This document shows positions 35,992 through 48,372 of a stretch of DNA of 53,664 nucleotides, piece by piece. The DNA comes from Pezizomycotina sp. ARF18. Its lineage: Eukaryota; Ascomycota. The notes below the pieces were generated by a model that saw only the letters and a list, made by a program, of their open reading frames with translations, was not told the DNA's origin and made no database searches. Numbering within the stretch: position 1 is the stretch's first letter; each line of letters opens with the position of its first letter. The stretch spans positions 1 to 53,664 of the forward strand of contig AZLU01000264.1 of assembly GCA_002224055.1 (NCBI GenBank), written 5' to 3'. The position numbers and the translations under genes are program-made.

Positions 35992-36296
35992 GACGGCAAA
36001 AGCTGTGAGGCAATTAATACATATCGTGTACGCTGACTGTTACCTCACAACTCGCTCAAATTACCCGGAAGGGATCCTAATCGGGCGGGAGACTTCGTCG
36101 AACTTAACATCCCAAGCCCCGATCAACCCCCCCGGATATTAATATTAAATTTGCCAATTGCGATCAATCAGCAATTTTTTGCATCGGGGGGAAGAGTAAC
36201 CAAATTAACAGGGAAAAAGGCTGACTTAGTGACGGAGCTTTAGTTCACCGTCCGTTGCCGCCGGCTCTTTGGAAAAATCGTGTGGTTCGAAATCTC

Positions 36297-36335
36297 AGAG
36301 AGAGAGAGAGAGTGTGTGTGTGTGTGTATGTGTGC
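36297..36335. repeat. (GA)n(GT)n dinucleotide microsatellite
   Basis: A run of GA dinucleotides changes directly to GT dinucleotides. Confidence 0.8.
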
Positions 36336-37083
36336 ACCGCAAGTCCGGATCTGTTCGGCACTTACTAAAAGGTAAATAGTGCCAAAGGTTAAAACGGCCT
36401 TATTCCTCTTACGAACGAGTAAGTGGTAACCACAGCAAGCAATTTTCCCTTGGGTTTAAATTTCGCTAAACTATCCTGTATCATCCTAGGTAGATGGAAA
36501 AAGAAATTTAAAATTAAATAAAAAATGAGAAAGGGGAGAGAAAAAAAAGGAAAGAGAGGTAAGTAAGGGGACGCATAGGTAAGGACAAATTGACAGGTGC
36601 TCCTATCGAGCACAACCAAGAAACCAATAACAAATCACTCAAGCTCGCGCTGGTTCTCTACTGTGTTTTTTCAGGCGTCGATGTCGAGGAAAAGTTGTCA
36701 TCTGCCCTCTTGCATCGTCAATTTGAAGTAAAAGGCCTAAGAGTTAATCATTAAGCATTCGAAAGGATTGCTTTGCGATTGTGCAGTTGGCTGACTGTAA
36801 AGCCAACATTCAAACGCAAAATGACGACCGTAGGCCAAGGCTAGTGCTATCGTAATCTATAATACTAAGTAGTTCTCCAATCCGTTCTGATCCGACCGCG
36901 ATTCGCTTTTCTCAGTGAATACATACTTGGGAGAGATTTAAACTTCGTATACAGGGAGACGATTTAAAAAAAGGAAGAAAGGTAAAAAGGAAAGAGGAGG
37001 GATTGGAATTTTGGAGCGGTTTGCCACTGCCAGCCCTACAAAAGCCTTTTGTTTCTTCTTTAAGCATCTCCACGAAACAGTCT

Positions 37084-37105
37084 CCCCCCCCAAAAAAAAA
37101 AAAAA
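37084..37105. repeat. C8A14 compound homopolymer (T14G8 on the minus strand)
   Basis: Eight C followed directly by fourteen A. Read on the opposite strand it has the same T-then-G order as the tracts at 25730 and 42890. Confidence 0.9.
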
Positions 37106-37681
37106 ACCCAATTAATTGCGAAAGAAAAAACCTGGAGTGCATTTTAAGTACTCTTGTCATGAAAGCTATTAATACAATAAAATAACAAAGGTCCCACTAG
37201 TAAGAATCCTAAGAAACAAATTCCCCTTTTTTTTTTTTTTTTTTTTTAAAGAAATCTATAGGTAGTAGATATTAAAAGAAAAAGCATTTGCGAGCTCTAG
37301 TATCTTGAGATTCGATTGTCGTATCACGTTTGAGCTGTCTCTCACCCTCTCTTTTCGAGTTCTAGAGGCTAAAGCTGCAGTGGATACCTAACCTCCCCTT
37401 TTTAGTCTCTTAAAGCTCCCTGGTGCCGCACGAAAAAGGGAGGAAATATACTGGACCCGCCGAAGATGGTAGCTTCCTCCACACACAACACACACACAAT
37501 ATCCCAAATCACACTTTTCTAACAATCCACAAAGCTTTGCCAACCACCCCCGGAGATAGTGTACCCACTGGACTTTACGAACTTTGAACATTTCTCCTCT
37601 TTCTTTTCTGTTCTTGGTTTTTCATTCTCCTCTTTCTATCACGAAGGATACTTTATTATCGTTTGTCATTTCTTTTTTAAC

Positions 37682-37726
<45 letters not shown>
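37682..37726. repeat. T20 followed by (GT)n microsatellite
   Basis: Twenty T run directly into about twelve GT dinucleotides. Confidence 0.9.
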
Positions 37727-37731
<5 letters not shown>

Positions 37732-38515
37732 ACCTAGTATTCTTCCTCTTCTGAAGAAATACTTTTATCAATGCCTCTTTTGCACTGGTAATTGTGTTCT
37801 CATCTTGGGTTCACGAAGGTTATCGCAAAAAAAAAAAAAAAGAAAGAAAGAAAGTAAGGAAAAAAAAAAAAAGGCTACAAGCTCAATCACAAAGAACGGT
37901 CAAGCTATATATGCTCAATTGACGAACAAAAACGGCCAAAGACGACGTCTACCTCTCTATTCTATTGACCAGAGTAAGTAAATATTTTATACTTATTTAC
38001 TTAAATAATATAATATAATATATATCTCAGATCTTTATCTTCTGTCTCCCCTTCTTTTTGTTTTTCTTTTTTCTTCCTTTCCTATTGCTGGCACCTCTAC
38101 TTTTTGTCGGTTCCTACCTATATCCTCCCTTCCTTCCTTCTCCGAATGATAGACGAGCGATATTAGTGGCCGCCGTCATCGTTAATCCCAGTTCCACGGA
38201 AAATTCTCCAAGACAAGACGAAAAAAAAAAAAATTTGGAATAATATACGTAGAAATTTTTAAAGTTCTATTTTTGAAAGTCTAGCTGGTATAGGGGAGAA
38301 GAGAAATAAATATGTACGTACCTAGGTGAAAAAGGACGAATATAAGAAAGTTATTTATTTTATTTATCTGTCGATTCTCACAGAACAACACCTGACGCTC
38401 CTTCCTATTCTTTGAATTTTGATAGCCTTTTTTTTTTTTTTTTCTCTTTCCAGGGCATAGTCGCAAGGCTTATACAGATCAACACGTAACTGAAAAGCAT
38501 TGCGCCTTCTTGCTT

Positions 38516-38518
38516 ATA

Positions 38519-38552
<34 letters not shown>

Positions 38553-38562
38553 ATAATAATAC
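38516..38562. repeat. (ATT)n changing to (AAT)n, self-complementary microsatellite
   Basis: About ten ATT units pass directly into several AAT units, producing a partly palindromic array able to form a hairpin on either strand. Confidence 0.85.
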
Positions 38563-38869
38563 CTATAAAAATATAAAGTTTGTAGCGCAAGGTAAGGGTT
38601 ATTATCGTTTTTACTAAGCCTGTAGATAGAGAGAGATACAGTTGTATGCTTTCGGGGCGTTAAAAGGGAACGGAAGCGAAAACATCCGAACGGAAAGGGG
38701 AGAGGAGAGATAAATAGAGAGAGAGAGAAAAAAGAAAAAGAAAGGAGTGATTAAAAAAATTTCACGCACTGCCCTGCCCCAAGTTGGAGTGTCCACACAA
38801 AAGCGGCAGTTCTCACTGTGCCCTCCCTATTATCTACTTCGAAGTAATATATATTTTCTTTTTATTTTA

Positions 38870-39190
38870 TTATTCGCTCTTCTCTCTCTTCCTCTTCCTC
38901 CTCTTCTCTTTCCTCACCCCCGTTTAACAATCTCTCTTTCCTTTTCCTTCCGTCTTCCCTGTCGCTCTTTTTTCTTCTTCCCTTAAGGATCCCATCCTAC
39001 CTATCTATAGAGCGAGACTGAGAAAGAGAGGAAAATTCTTCTATTTCTTTCTTTCCTCTTTCTTGTTTTTCTTCTCTCCTCTTTTATATTTTCCTGCTCC
39101 TTTCTCGTCTTCCTTTTTTCTCCCCTTCTCTTTTTATTATTGGTTTTATCACTTAGTTTTTTTTTTTTTGTTGTTTTTTTCCCCCAGTAT
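38870..39190 (+). promoter_or_regulatory. CT-rich tract upstream of LCB2
   Basis: The + strand is almost wholly pyrimidine over long stretches and ends shortly before the LCB2 start at 39264. Interpretation as a promoter or leader element is from position and composition only. Confidence 0.35.
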
Positions 39191-39263
39191 CCTCGTCATT
39201 AACAGTAAACAGAGGCAAGATCGATTGCACACACTTCGGTGGGAAAAGCAAAATACCCTCTTG

Positions 39264-41297
39264 ATGCCTCGTAAACAGACAGCCTCCGTTTCCAGCACCG
39301 TAGAGAAGCGGCCCGTGTCCAAGTCTGCCGCTAGCAAGCTCGTTCAATTCTTCTCCACCTCGCCTAAAGCTGCAGCGGCTGCTTCTCACGGTCCCTCTCC
39401 AAACTTTGTCTCGTCCCACGGCGTCACGCCTACCCTGACGCCTTCGCTGACTTTGCCGGCCATTTCACTCTCTGCGCCATTGCAGACGCCACGTCGGAGA
39501 CGGTTACTACGACGATGCTATTCTCTCCCGAGGAGAGCCGTCGGCTGGCAAGGAAACATGCTCAATTCGGTCCCATCAGTCACCGAGCCACAAGTACCTG
39601 AGCAAGCACCCTGAGGGCGAAGAGGTTCTCGAGCCTATCGAAGATGAACCGCCTTATTACTTTTTCTTGACGACTTACATTTCTTACTTTATCCTTATCA
39701 TTTTCGGACATGTTCGCGATTTTTTCGGGAAGCGGTTCAAGGAGAGGAATTATAGGCACCTGAAGCCTCAAAATGTACGTTTCCTCATATTGTATTGAGC
39801 GGAATTGGACGGTCACGCTTTGAGTGTGTGCTAAATATTTTTTTTTCCGCCTTTATCAGGGTTACGCACCGCTGAATAGTGACTTCGATAACTTCTACGT
39901 TCGCCGATTGAAAATGCGTATCAATGACTGCTTCTCTCGCCCTGTTACTGGAGTTCCTGGACGCTTCATCACTCTCCTGGACCGAGTTTCTGAGGATTTC
40001 AACCTTACTTTCGTCTTACTGGAACCAAAACGGAAGCATTGAACATGAGTTCTTACATTACCTCGGATTTGCTCAGTCAGAAGCCCGTGTGCGGATGCCG
40101 TGGAGGAAACTGTTCGAAAGTACGGCCTTACCTCAGCTGGCACACGTTCCGATGGAGGAACTCTTGACATGCATCAAGAATGCGAGGGTCTGGTTGCCAG
40201 ATTCGTTGGGAAACCTGCTTCGGTCGTCTTTTCTATGGGCTTCGGAACCAATGCGACTGTGTTCCCGCCTTGGTATCGAAAGGCTGCCTTATCATATCTG
40301 ATGAGCTGAACCACGCCTCGATCCGATTCGGTGCTAGGCTCTCAGGCGCCATGATTGAAAATGTTCAAGCATAACGACATGAAGGATCTCGAACGTATTC
40401 TCCGGGACGTCATCTCGCAAGGTCAACCTCGCACCACGGCCGTGGAAGAAGATTCTCGTCGTCGTTGAAGGTCTTTACTCGATGGAAGGAACCATGTGCA
40501 ATCTACCTGCCCTCGTTGAACTCAAGAAGAAGTACGGCTTTACCTCTTTGTCGATGAAGCTCACTCAATTGGTGCCGTTGGCCCTCGCGGACGCGGTGTT
40601 TGCGATATATTCAGTGTAGACCCCAAGGAAGTGGACATCCTCATGGGTACGCTTACTAAGTCATTCGGTGCGAACGGTGGTTACCTTGCTGCGGATAAAG
40701 CGATCATCAATAAATCCGTGTGACCAACGCTGGCTGTCTGTTTAGCGAAGCCCAGCTCCCGCTGTCGTGACGCAGATTATCTCCGCTCTTCGGATTATCA
40801 GCGGCGAAATTGTACCGGGTGAGGGTGAAGAACGCCTTCAACGTCTCGCATTCAACTCGAGGTATCTCAGATTGGGATTGAAACGCCTGGGCTTCATGTA
40901 TACGGTCATGACGATTCTCCCATCATTCCTCTGATGGTCTACAATCCCGCCAAATGCCCGCTTTCTCACATGAGATGCTGAAGAGAAAGATCGCAGTAGT
41001 CATCGTAGGATATCTGCTACTCCTCTAGTCAGCTCTCGTGCCCGTTTCTGCGTCTCGGGCTGCCCATACTAAGGAGGATCTTGACCGATTGCTGGCAGCA
41101 TGCGATGAGGCAGGATCTGTTCTTCAACTTAAGTTTTCGAGCGGAGTCGCAGGAGGGGCTATTCCTTTACCCGAGGGTGTTACGCCGGATATGGAGAAAG
41201 AACGAATTGCCAACGGCGGAAAGGTTGACCGCCAAGATGGCCGATCGAGGAGGTTATCAAAAGAGGTGCCCAGGACGCCAAGATCCCACTGAGATAA
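39264..41297 (+). CDS. LCB2: Serine palmitoyltransferase subunit 2
   Basis: Lcb2 is the PLP-binding subunit of serine palmitoyltransferase, which condenses serine with palmitoyl-CoA at the ER membrane to begin sphingolipid synthesis. The start [20 protein letters not shown] is at 39264. A membrane segment follows ([19 protein letters not shown], about 39649-39710), then NYRHLKPQN and an intron at 39775-39859. The catalytic domain begins [20 protein letters not shown], then [77 protein letters not shown] and [18 protein letters not shown], where the Lys of TKSFG is the PLP-binding residue. It ends near AQDAKIPLR with TAA at 41295-41297. Many one-base frame breaks occur between 39480 and 41260. 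Confidence 0.96.
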
Positions 41298-42886
41298 ATG
41301 ACGAGCTCAGCCCCTCTCCGAATTGACCTTCCATTACGCACACTTTCTACCTAACCTTGCGACCGGCATTTGATACCCCGGGTACAACCATCCCGGCACA
41401 TCGAAATCTCTCAACCACAACTAGATGCGCTTTTGAATTACGAGTGGATGCCATATTCAATTTTACTGCGGTACCAAGATGTGTCAAACATCTGGTAAAC
41501 TTCCCGGAAGTTGCGGCTATGTTTTCTTTCAAGTCCCTCATTTACCTTTTTGTACAAAACGGAGTTTGGTGATGAATCTGTGCTTTAGCTTTCCCTGTGG
41601 ACTTACATCTCATACCTATAATGATAATCATAATTATTTATTATCTGGACTTTCCTTTCTTGCCTTGCTAGCGAGGACTCTTATTCATTCCCTCCTTTTT
41701 CTTATTTTCAGCTGGCTCATAAGTCAGAGATTTTGTTTTCCATGGTGGTCTTTGTGCATTGTTCGATTTTGCATGTCTTTTGTCTTCACCGATTTTTCTA
41801 TCTCAGTCTTCCCTATAGAAGTCAAAGCAGCCACTATTGCTATGTTTGCTGGCGCCCCGCACGTTTGTTTATAGAACGAAAATTATCCTAGAGGGGTCTT
41901 TTTAAGGATTCCCAAGACATAGTTTGCTTGCATGTTTTACTAACACCCTTTCTGTTCCGATTACTCGAACATCCGCTGCCTCGGGTAACCCAATCATAAT
42001 ATTAGTACTTCTTAGATATATAGAGAGCTAGATCTATAGAAGTTAAAGATTCGATTGATGGCAAAGGAACGATTATAGTCCGTATCTCGATAACTTTTAA
42101 GGCCTTCTTGAGCTGACTCGTGCGCATGAGCCACGGATCAACTTATAGCGGTTGCGGAATTGAGATGATAATCCTATATTATTAATGAGAATACTGATAA
42201 ATATCTAACTCGATAAAGGATAAACTAGACTTTGTTATCAAGCGAATTAATTCTTGTCCCGCTTTCCCTCCTAGAAAGTAGGAAGGATAAGTTTTGCAGT
42301 AGACAACTTGACTTTTCTCGACTCCTAAGTGTAGCGCTATCGATTCTTAGATCTTGCATTCTCGTCAAAACCTAGCTACGATGCTACTATCGTAGCAGCC
42401 ACGCCACCCACCATTTGCTAACTAGTTGTTGAACGCCCAGAACGTGGAAATATTATCATTTGCCTTTTGTCCCGATTCCATGTCGTCTACTCTCATTGTT
42501 TTTGTTTTTCTAGAAAGACCAACCTGTTTGCAAGCTGTTGCCGTGGATTGATCTATCTGTTGGTTTTACTTTTTTAGTGCCGGGTAAACAATCTAAACAT
42601 TCCTGTCGCCGTTTTCAGATGTCTTCGATTTCCTGTTTCCTTTTCAGTTCCAGCCTTGAACTCATATATTGACATTGGACTTGAATCTCCTGCCCGCCAC
42701 TCTGGTTTTTCTTTTAAAACAAAATCTATTGAGAGGCTTGTAGTAGAAATGATGATGACGATGAGAAAAATAAACGAATGGCCAGTAGGAATTACAGCTT
42801 GCCTGTTGGAGGATAAAGCTAGACCTAGAGGACCTTACAACTGGAGCTTCTAGCTGGGCCTGATTCAAGCAAAACTTCAAGTATTA

Positions 42887-42922
<36 letters not shown>

Positions 42923-43317
42923 GGGGGGGGGGGGGGGTTAGCGTAACAGCCAAATACTATAAGAATATCTCATCTTTCTAGCCTGCCTGCTATAGAAACG
43001 AGGTTTTGTTCACTATTCCGAGTTCGAATATCAAATTTGCGGGGGATATCCGTGTTGATGTCATCACGATCTATACCACCTGCTTAGAGCGTCTTTCTAT
43101 TCAAATCAAGCTGAGGTCTACAAGGGAAATGGTGTAAGCCAGTAGTAGTTCAGCAAAGGTACACCTTCGTAGCAGCCAGGCTATAACGGTTGGATAGGAA
43201 CACGACTTGACAATTGGGGAAGGGGGGAAAAATTGGGTCCAAGTTAAGTATAAAACAATCGGAGCAATTTGTAAATCATTACCTTCCTCCACCGGTGGGC
43301 GGGCTCCTTGCTGGCCA
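41298..43317. other. 2-kb gene-free region between LCB2 and the unknown membrane-protein gene
   Basis: This holds LCB2 3' UTR-like T-rich sequence followed by AT-rich sequence without recognisable genes. The notable item is the T32G16 tract at 42890-42937. Confidence 0.5.
42890..42937. repeat. T32G16 compound homopolymer
   Basis: Thirty-two T are followed directly by sixteen G without interruption. It is the longest G run in the window. Confidence 0.95.
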
Positions 43318-44858
43318 ATGGCTGTGCTCGCATACGTACGGACCATCCCCTCGATACTCTTGGCTCATCGACGATTGGTCTTCCTCTTCGCCAGCCTAAC
43401 GTGCTGGGTCTTCCGTTTGGGGCTGCCATCCCTCGCCTTGAACGTCGTAGCGTTCTACATTTGGCCTAGCACGGATCAGAGCAACGGCGGCAGCAGCTCT
43501 GTGAAAATGATGGGCAGCGCTGAGAGCAGCAGCGACAATATGATATACGGCTCAGATCCCTACCATCAAAACCAAGATCCCGCTTTCCTTCGAAATTATG
43601 ACCAGGAAGAAATAATCGAGCCAGGTAACCCGTCTTCGTCAATCCTCCCTGCACTCCATCCCGAAATACAGATTCCAGCGGTAGAACATACGATTGAGGA
43701 TAGCTTCCTGGTAGATCACGGCGACAGATCCGCAATAGACGCCGAAATGAAGCCGTTCGCACCCTCCAAAGCTCAATTCGAGCTCGTTACGCTCAAAGGT
43801 CGCCCAGGAAATCCCGGAGGGATGGCCTGGAAAGAAGCCACTAACCAATTCTTCCCCATATCGGGCGATCAAGTCGTCAGGGGCCTCGAACCGTTCATGG
43901 TCCCCAAGTACAATCTCCTGATGACGATGAACAGCCTTGGCCCTCGAGGCAGAAGCACCTGCAAGACATTCTGGACAGTAAGAACGCCGAAGAAGACGAT
44001 CCGTTGTACCAGTGGATCGTGGAGTTCGTTTACCCGGAGACGATATCGTCAATGAGAACGGCTACCGACGGCCGCCAAAGTCGTTCTGGGGGGTCTTGAA
44101 ACGGAGGCAGGCCCTCGACGCTCCCAGGCCGCAGCAGAGAAACCATTCGTATCCTCCGCTTCTTCGACCCATTCACCATATACCGGGGCTCACCACTCCG
44201 GTCATCCAAACTTCGCCAGTTCTTCATCAGGAGCCCGTGTTGGCAAAAGAGAGCATCTTACGACCGAAAACGGAGCCGCCTGGCTCTCCGCCGAGAAGAA
44301 GACCATCATATCGCCATTTGCAGTCGAATCCGATCCATCTGGATCCGTCAGATTTTCGAGTAGATTCGGATTTCAACAGACACTTCTCCGACGAAGTACA
44401 TGGTCATCACCACCACCATCATCGCCGCAATAAGCATCACAATAGCCATGAGCACCTCAGGTTCGAAGACGACTTAAGGAGGCACGAGCGGAAGCCGTCG
44501 GTAGCTGGGTCCACGAGCTTTCCACGGATAGCAACGACTCCATCCCCGTTGGTGCTTCAGAGATACGCGAGGAGCTCACCAGAAACGGTTACCGTAACGT
44601 GCTACGTAAGCGGCGGTCGCTGAGGGAACAGCAGAGCGTTCCGATCCTCACAACGGGAGGAAATATCAGGCGCAGGTCATCGTCCTACAGGCTTTACAGC
44701 CCAACGATAGGTCGGCGAACCTCTTTTCATCGGAAGACTGTTCGTCTGTTAGCGAATCACTGTTTTCCGACGACGAGTTTAGTCATATAAACCAGCCATT
44801 CGCGCGCCTGAGCGTCGTAGATGAGGTCTTGCCTAGAAGGAGAAGTAGGAGATCGTAG
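43318..44858 (+). CDS. Unknown protein with N-terminal membrane segment(s)
   Basis: I do not recognise this gene. The chosen start (43318) begins MAVLAYVRTIPSILLAHRRL and leads into one or two hydrophobic segments (LVFLFASLTCWVFRLGLPSL, then ALNVVAFYIWP). A long Ser/Asp/Glu-rich, probably disordered region follows. An in-frame upstream ATG at 43207 is possible. Past about 43920 the frame with protein-like composition changes several times: DDPLYQWIVEFVYPETISS (about 44000-44060), EIREELTRNGYRNVLRKRR (about 44555-44610), and NLFSSEDCSSVSESLFSDDE near the end, with TAG at 44856-44858. One stretch (44400-44460) reads MVITTTIIAAISITIAMSTS, a possible C-terminal membrane helix, but the frame there is ambiguous. 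It could be a lineage-restricted membrane protein of about 500 residues. Confidence 0.5.
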
Positions 44859-45413
44859 TGTAGTATAAGAGGAGGAGAGTCAAGAGAGAAGTCGAGTTTT
44901 GTTTTCGGAGTTTTTGAAAAAAACGGAGTACGTGATATGGATGGGATTTGTTCGTTTCTTGATATTTATTCTCTATAACCTTTGGGAGGGGTATATTATT
45001 CATTTACTATGTACTATGACCTATCCATACTTATACACTGAGTGTAGAGAAATAGACGTCTAGGGGAAAAAAAAAAAAAAAAAAAACCTGCTTTCCGTAG
45101 TTAGAAATGATTTGAGATTATTAAACAACTTCGAGGGTCTACCAACTCACTGAGCTTTTTTCGAACGCAATGCGTTAATTCAGAGCAGCCATTGACCCTT
45201 GAATGTGTAAGGGGAGAGTGGAAGAAGAACAAGATGTCCCTTCTATTATACAAGAAACGCTGAAAATGTGACGGTCCTTTACGCCATATTCGCACACCAA
45301 ATCTACCGAGTTTTTCGACTTGATTTCTTTTCCACATTCTCTGGAATATCTAGACCAACGCGACTATAAAATTGGATACGTGTTAGCAAAAATTGAGCTC
45401 TAAGGGAGAACTA
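44859..45413. other. Intergenic region between convergent unknown gene and FMC1
   Basis: Two genes converge here. A20 lies at 45067-45086. No coding sequence is seen. Confidence 0.5.
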
Positions 45414-45825
45414 TTACGCTGGGACGCAATTTGGCCCAAAACCTACCGCGCCGTCAACCGTATCCTCTCTTTGTCCTCGAGCAGCAGCATAGGTTGTACC
45501 GCTCCAGGAGATGTACGTACATCCGCTGCGCCTTCAGGTACTCCGCCAACTGCGATGCCTGGTGCTCCGACGGCAGGCTGTTCGCCGCCCCGAAGAGCTT
45601 CGCCGCGTTCTCTTCCTTTAACGACGACGGGAGCCGAAGCGAACATCGCCTTCAGCATGTCGTGCAGCGGCGCGGGATTGAGCCGCGCCTGCTTTGCGGG
45701 AAGCGGCTGCGATGATGCCCTGTTCAGCGCCCGTCGTGCCGTAGGGTGTGGCGGGGCGGAAGCTCCTTTAGGATTGCTCGGTAGAGTTGGCGTGCTCGCT
45801 CACGGGGAATCGCCTGTGCAGACAT
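45414..45825 (-). CDS. FMC1: FMC1-like LYR-motif ATP synthase assembly factor
   Basis: Fmc1 is a small mitochondrial matrix LYR protein that stabilises the F1 assembly factor Atp12. On the minus strand the start at 45825 reads MSAQAIPRERARQLYRAILK, with the Leu-Tyr-Arg triad in place, followed by ELPPR. After a frame break the segment PLHDMLKAMFASAP follows. The C-terminal family block is ENAAKLFGAANSL, then QLAEYLKAQRMYVHLLERYN, and EDKERIRLTARRVGFG with a stop at 45414. The length of about 136 residues fits the family. At least three single-base frame changes are needed. The opposite strand has a long open frame over the same DNA that lacks family features. It is divergent from TPI1, 620 bp away. 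Confidence 0.85.
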
Positions 45826-46445
45826 TCTGTCGAAGATTGAAGCTCTTGTTCCGAGTGTTTTGCCTTTAGCTCATGAAAAGACGATGTTTGCGTGCTTCAA
45901 TTGGGTACCTTTTCTTTCGTTATTTCTTTCGCTTTCGCAGCGAATGGGAGTGGGTACTCGCGCCTTGTGCTTGTGGGAATTTTTTTGCGTTCTTTTTTTT
46001 TTTTTTTTTTTTTTTTTCGTCTTCCGTCCGACCTTTCCCGTTATCTTGGAGAGCTCATTTCAAACCTTCCCCCCCCCCCACCACCACCAAAAAATTTAAA
46101 CTACCCTCGGTAAAAAAAAAAAAAAAAAAAAAAAAGCGAGACAGCCAGCTACTTCTTAAAAGTGCTACACCTACACCCGTCCGCCCCTCGGCCACCCTCC
46201 AAACAGAAACTACTTATAGTAACACTCGACTGCCCATCATCTTGACAGCTACAACGTCTCCTTATTTCCTTTCCCTTTCGATTATAAACATACGAATAAA
46301 AACCTGCGTACATTTCCTAGACGCTCCCTATCTCTACCCTAAGAGGCCAATCAATCCAATTGAAACCGAATATATATCAAATGGTATGAAGCTTAGAGCT
46401 CAAAAAAAAAATGTCCTTGCAGCTTGCAGCTTAGAACAGCAACTA
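45826..46445. promoter_or_regulatory. Divergent promoter region, FMC1 / TPI1
   Basis: The region contains T25 (45993-46017), a C-rich stretch at about 46069-46090, A24 (46112-46135) and CT-rich sequence near 46250-46280. TPI1 is usually strongly expressed, so a strong promoter is expected here. Its first exon may also lie in this interval. Confidence 0.4.
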
Positions 46446-47605
<1,160 letters not shown>

Positions 47606-48372
47606 AATTTGGTTAGAGGATCTTCCTTTCTTCCCCTCTCTCTTGAGCTTAGATTAATTCCTCGGCTGGGAGAGAAGAAAAGAGAGAAGAGTTTATGTAT
47701 ATAGATGATTAAACAAAAGCAAACACTAGCGGTCTAAAGACGTTGAATGTTTTTGTGCAAAAAGCGCAAGCTCTGCAGCAATAAAGCACTTCCTTCGGTG
47801 CTCCGAACTCCAGTTTGAAGAATAGAGTCATCGTTTGTTACGTGAAATTAACTTCATTCTTCCGTATTGATATATTCGTGGAGAGTATCATAAGACTGAC
47901 TTGCTTTTAACGTTTTTGTGATTGGTATGATTTCATGGAGCATAGGTCGGTAACTCGGCTGGCGAATTACGTAGTATCTCTTGGGATCTGGGTTACGGCT
48001 TGGCGGCTGGGCTGAAACAAACAGTCGTAAGTTTTAGCCGAGCTCGGTAGGATGTCAACGTGACTATATTTAATGGATCACCAATACCATTTCAACCATC
48101 CCCCGTCCACATAAATACCATTTATTTCCCTGAAAACTTGAAGGGAAAACTCGTTAGTCCTTCCAGACGTCATCTTAGGAGGCCTTTTCCTCCTGAGAGG
48201 CCAAGATTTATCGGTTGTCTCTAGCCCTGGCAACTACAGTTATAAACGGGTTTGGGAAAAGCATAGGGGGAGGCCTTTCGTTCATCCTTATCCAACAACG
48301 CTATCTAAATACTCGGTTCCGAACAACACGATACCCAAGGGAAAAAATTATCTATAAGGACGGAACTCCAAG
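47606..48372. other. Intergenic region between TPI1 and UPF0187 gene
   Basis: This contains the TPI1 3' UTR and presumably the promoter of the next gene. No coding sequence, repeat or RNA gene is recognised. Confidence 0.5.

Larger units (their letters stand above)
34999..39263. other. 4.3-kb gene-free region between MPP-alpha and LCB2
   Basis: Contents I can identify are a 283/291-bp tandem duplication (35418-35991), a (GA)n(GT)n stretch at about 36297-36335, a C8A14 tract at 37084-37105, T21 at 37227-37247, T20 plus (GT)n at 37682-37726, an (ATT)n/(AAT)n stretch at about 38516-38562, and a strongly CT-rich stretch at 38870-39190 before LCB2. No coding sequence is recognised. Confidence 0.55.

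Noticed and set aside
36270-36296. B-box-like GGTTCGAAATC on the + strand
   Set aside because: There is no matching A-box or cloverleaf upstream.
44390-44470. Histidine-rich tract (HGHHHHHHRR) in one frame of the unknown gene
   Set aside because: Neighbouring protein-like sequence runs in other frames, and the same DNA reads as a hydrophobic helix in another frame, so the His tract may be a shadow.
45393-45869. Long + strand open frame of 158 codons
   Set aside because: It is antisense to FMC1; the minus strand carries the LYR motif and the full family block, and the + frame has only Ala/Ser/Gly/Pro-rich shadow composition.
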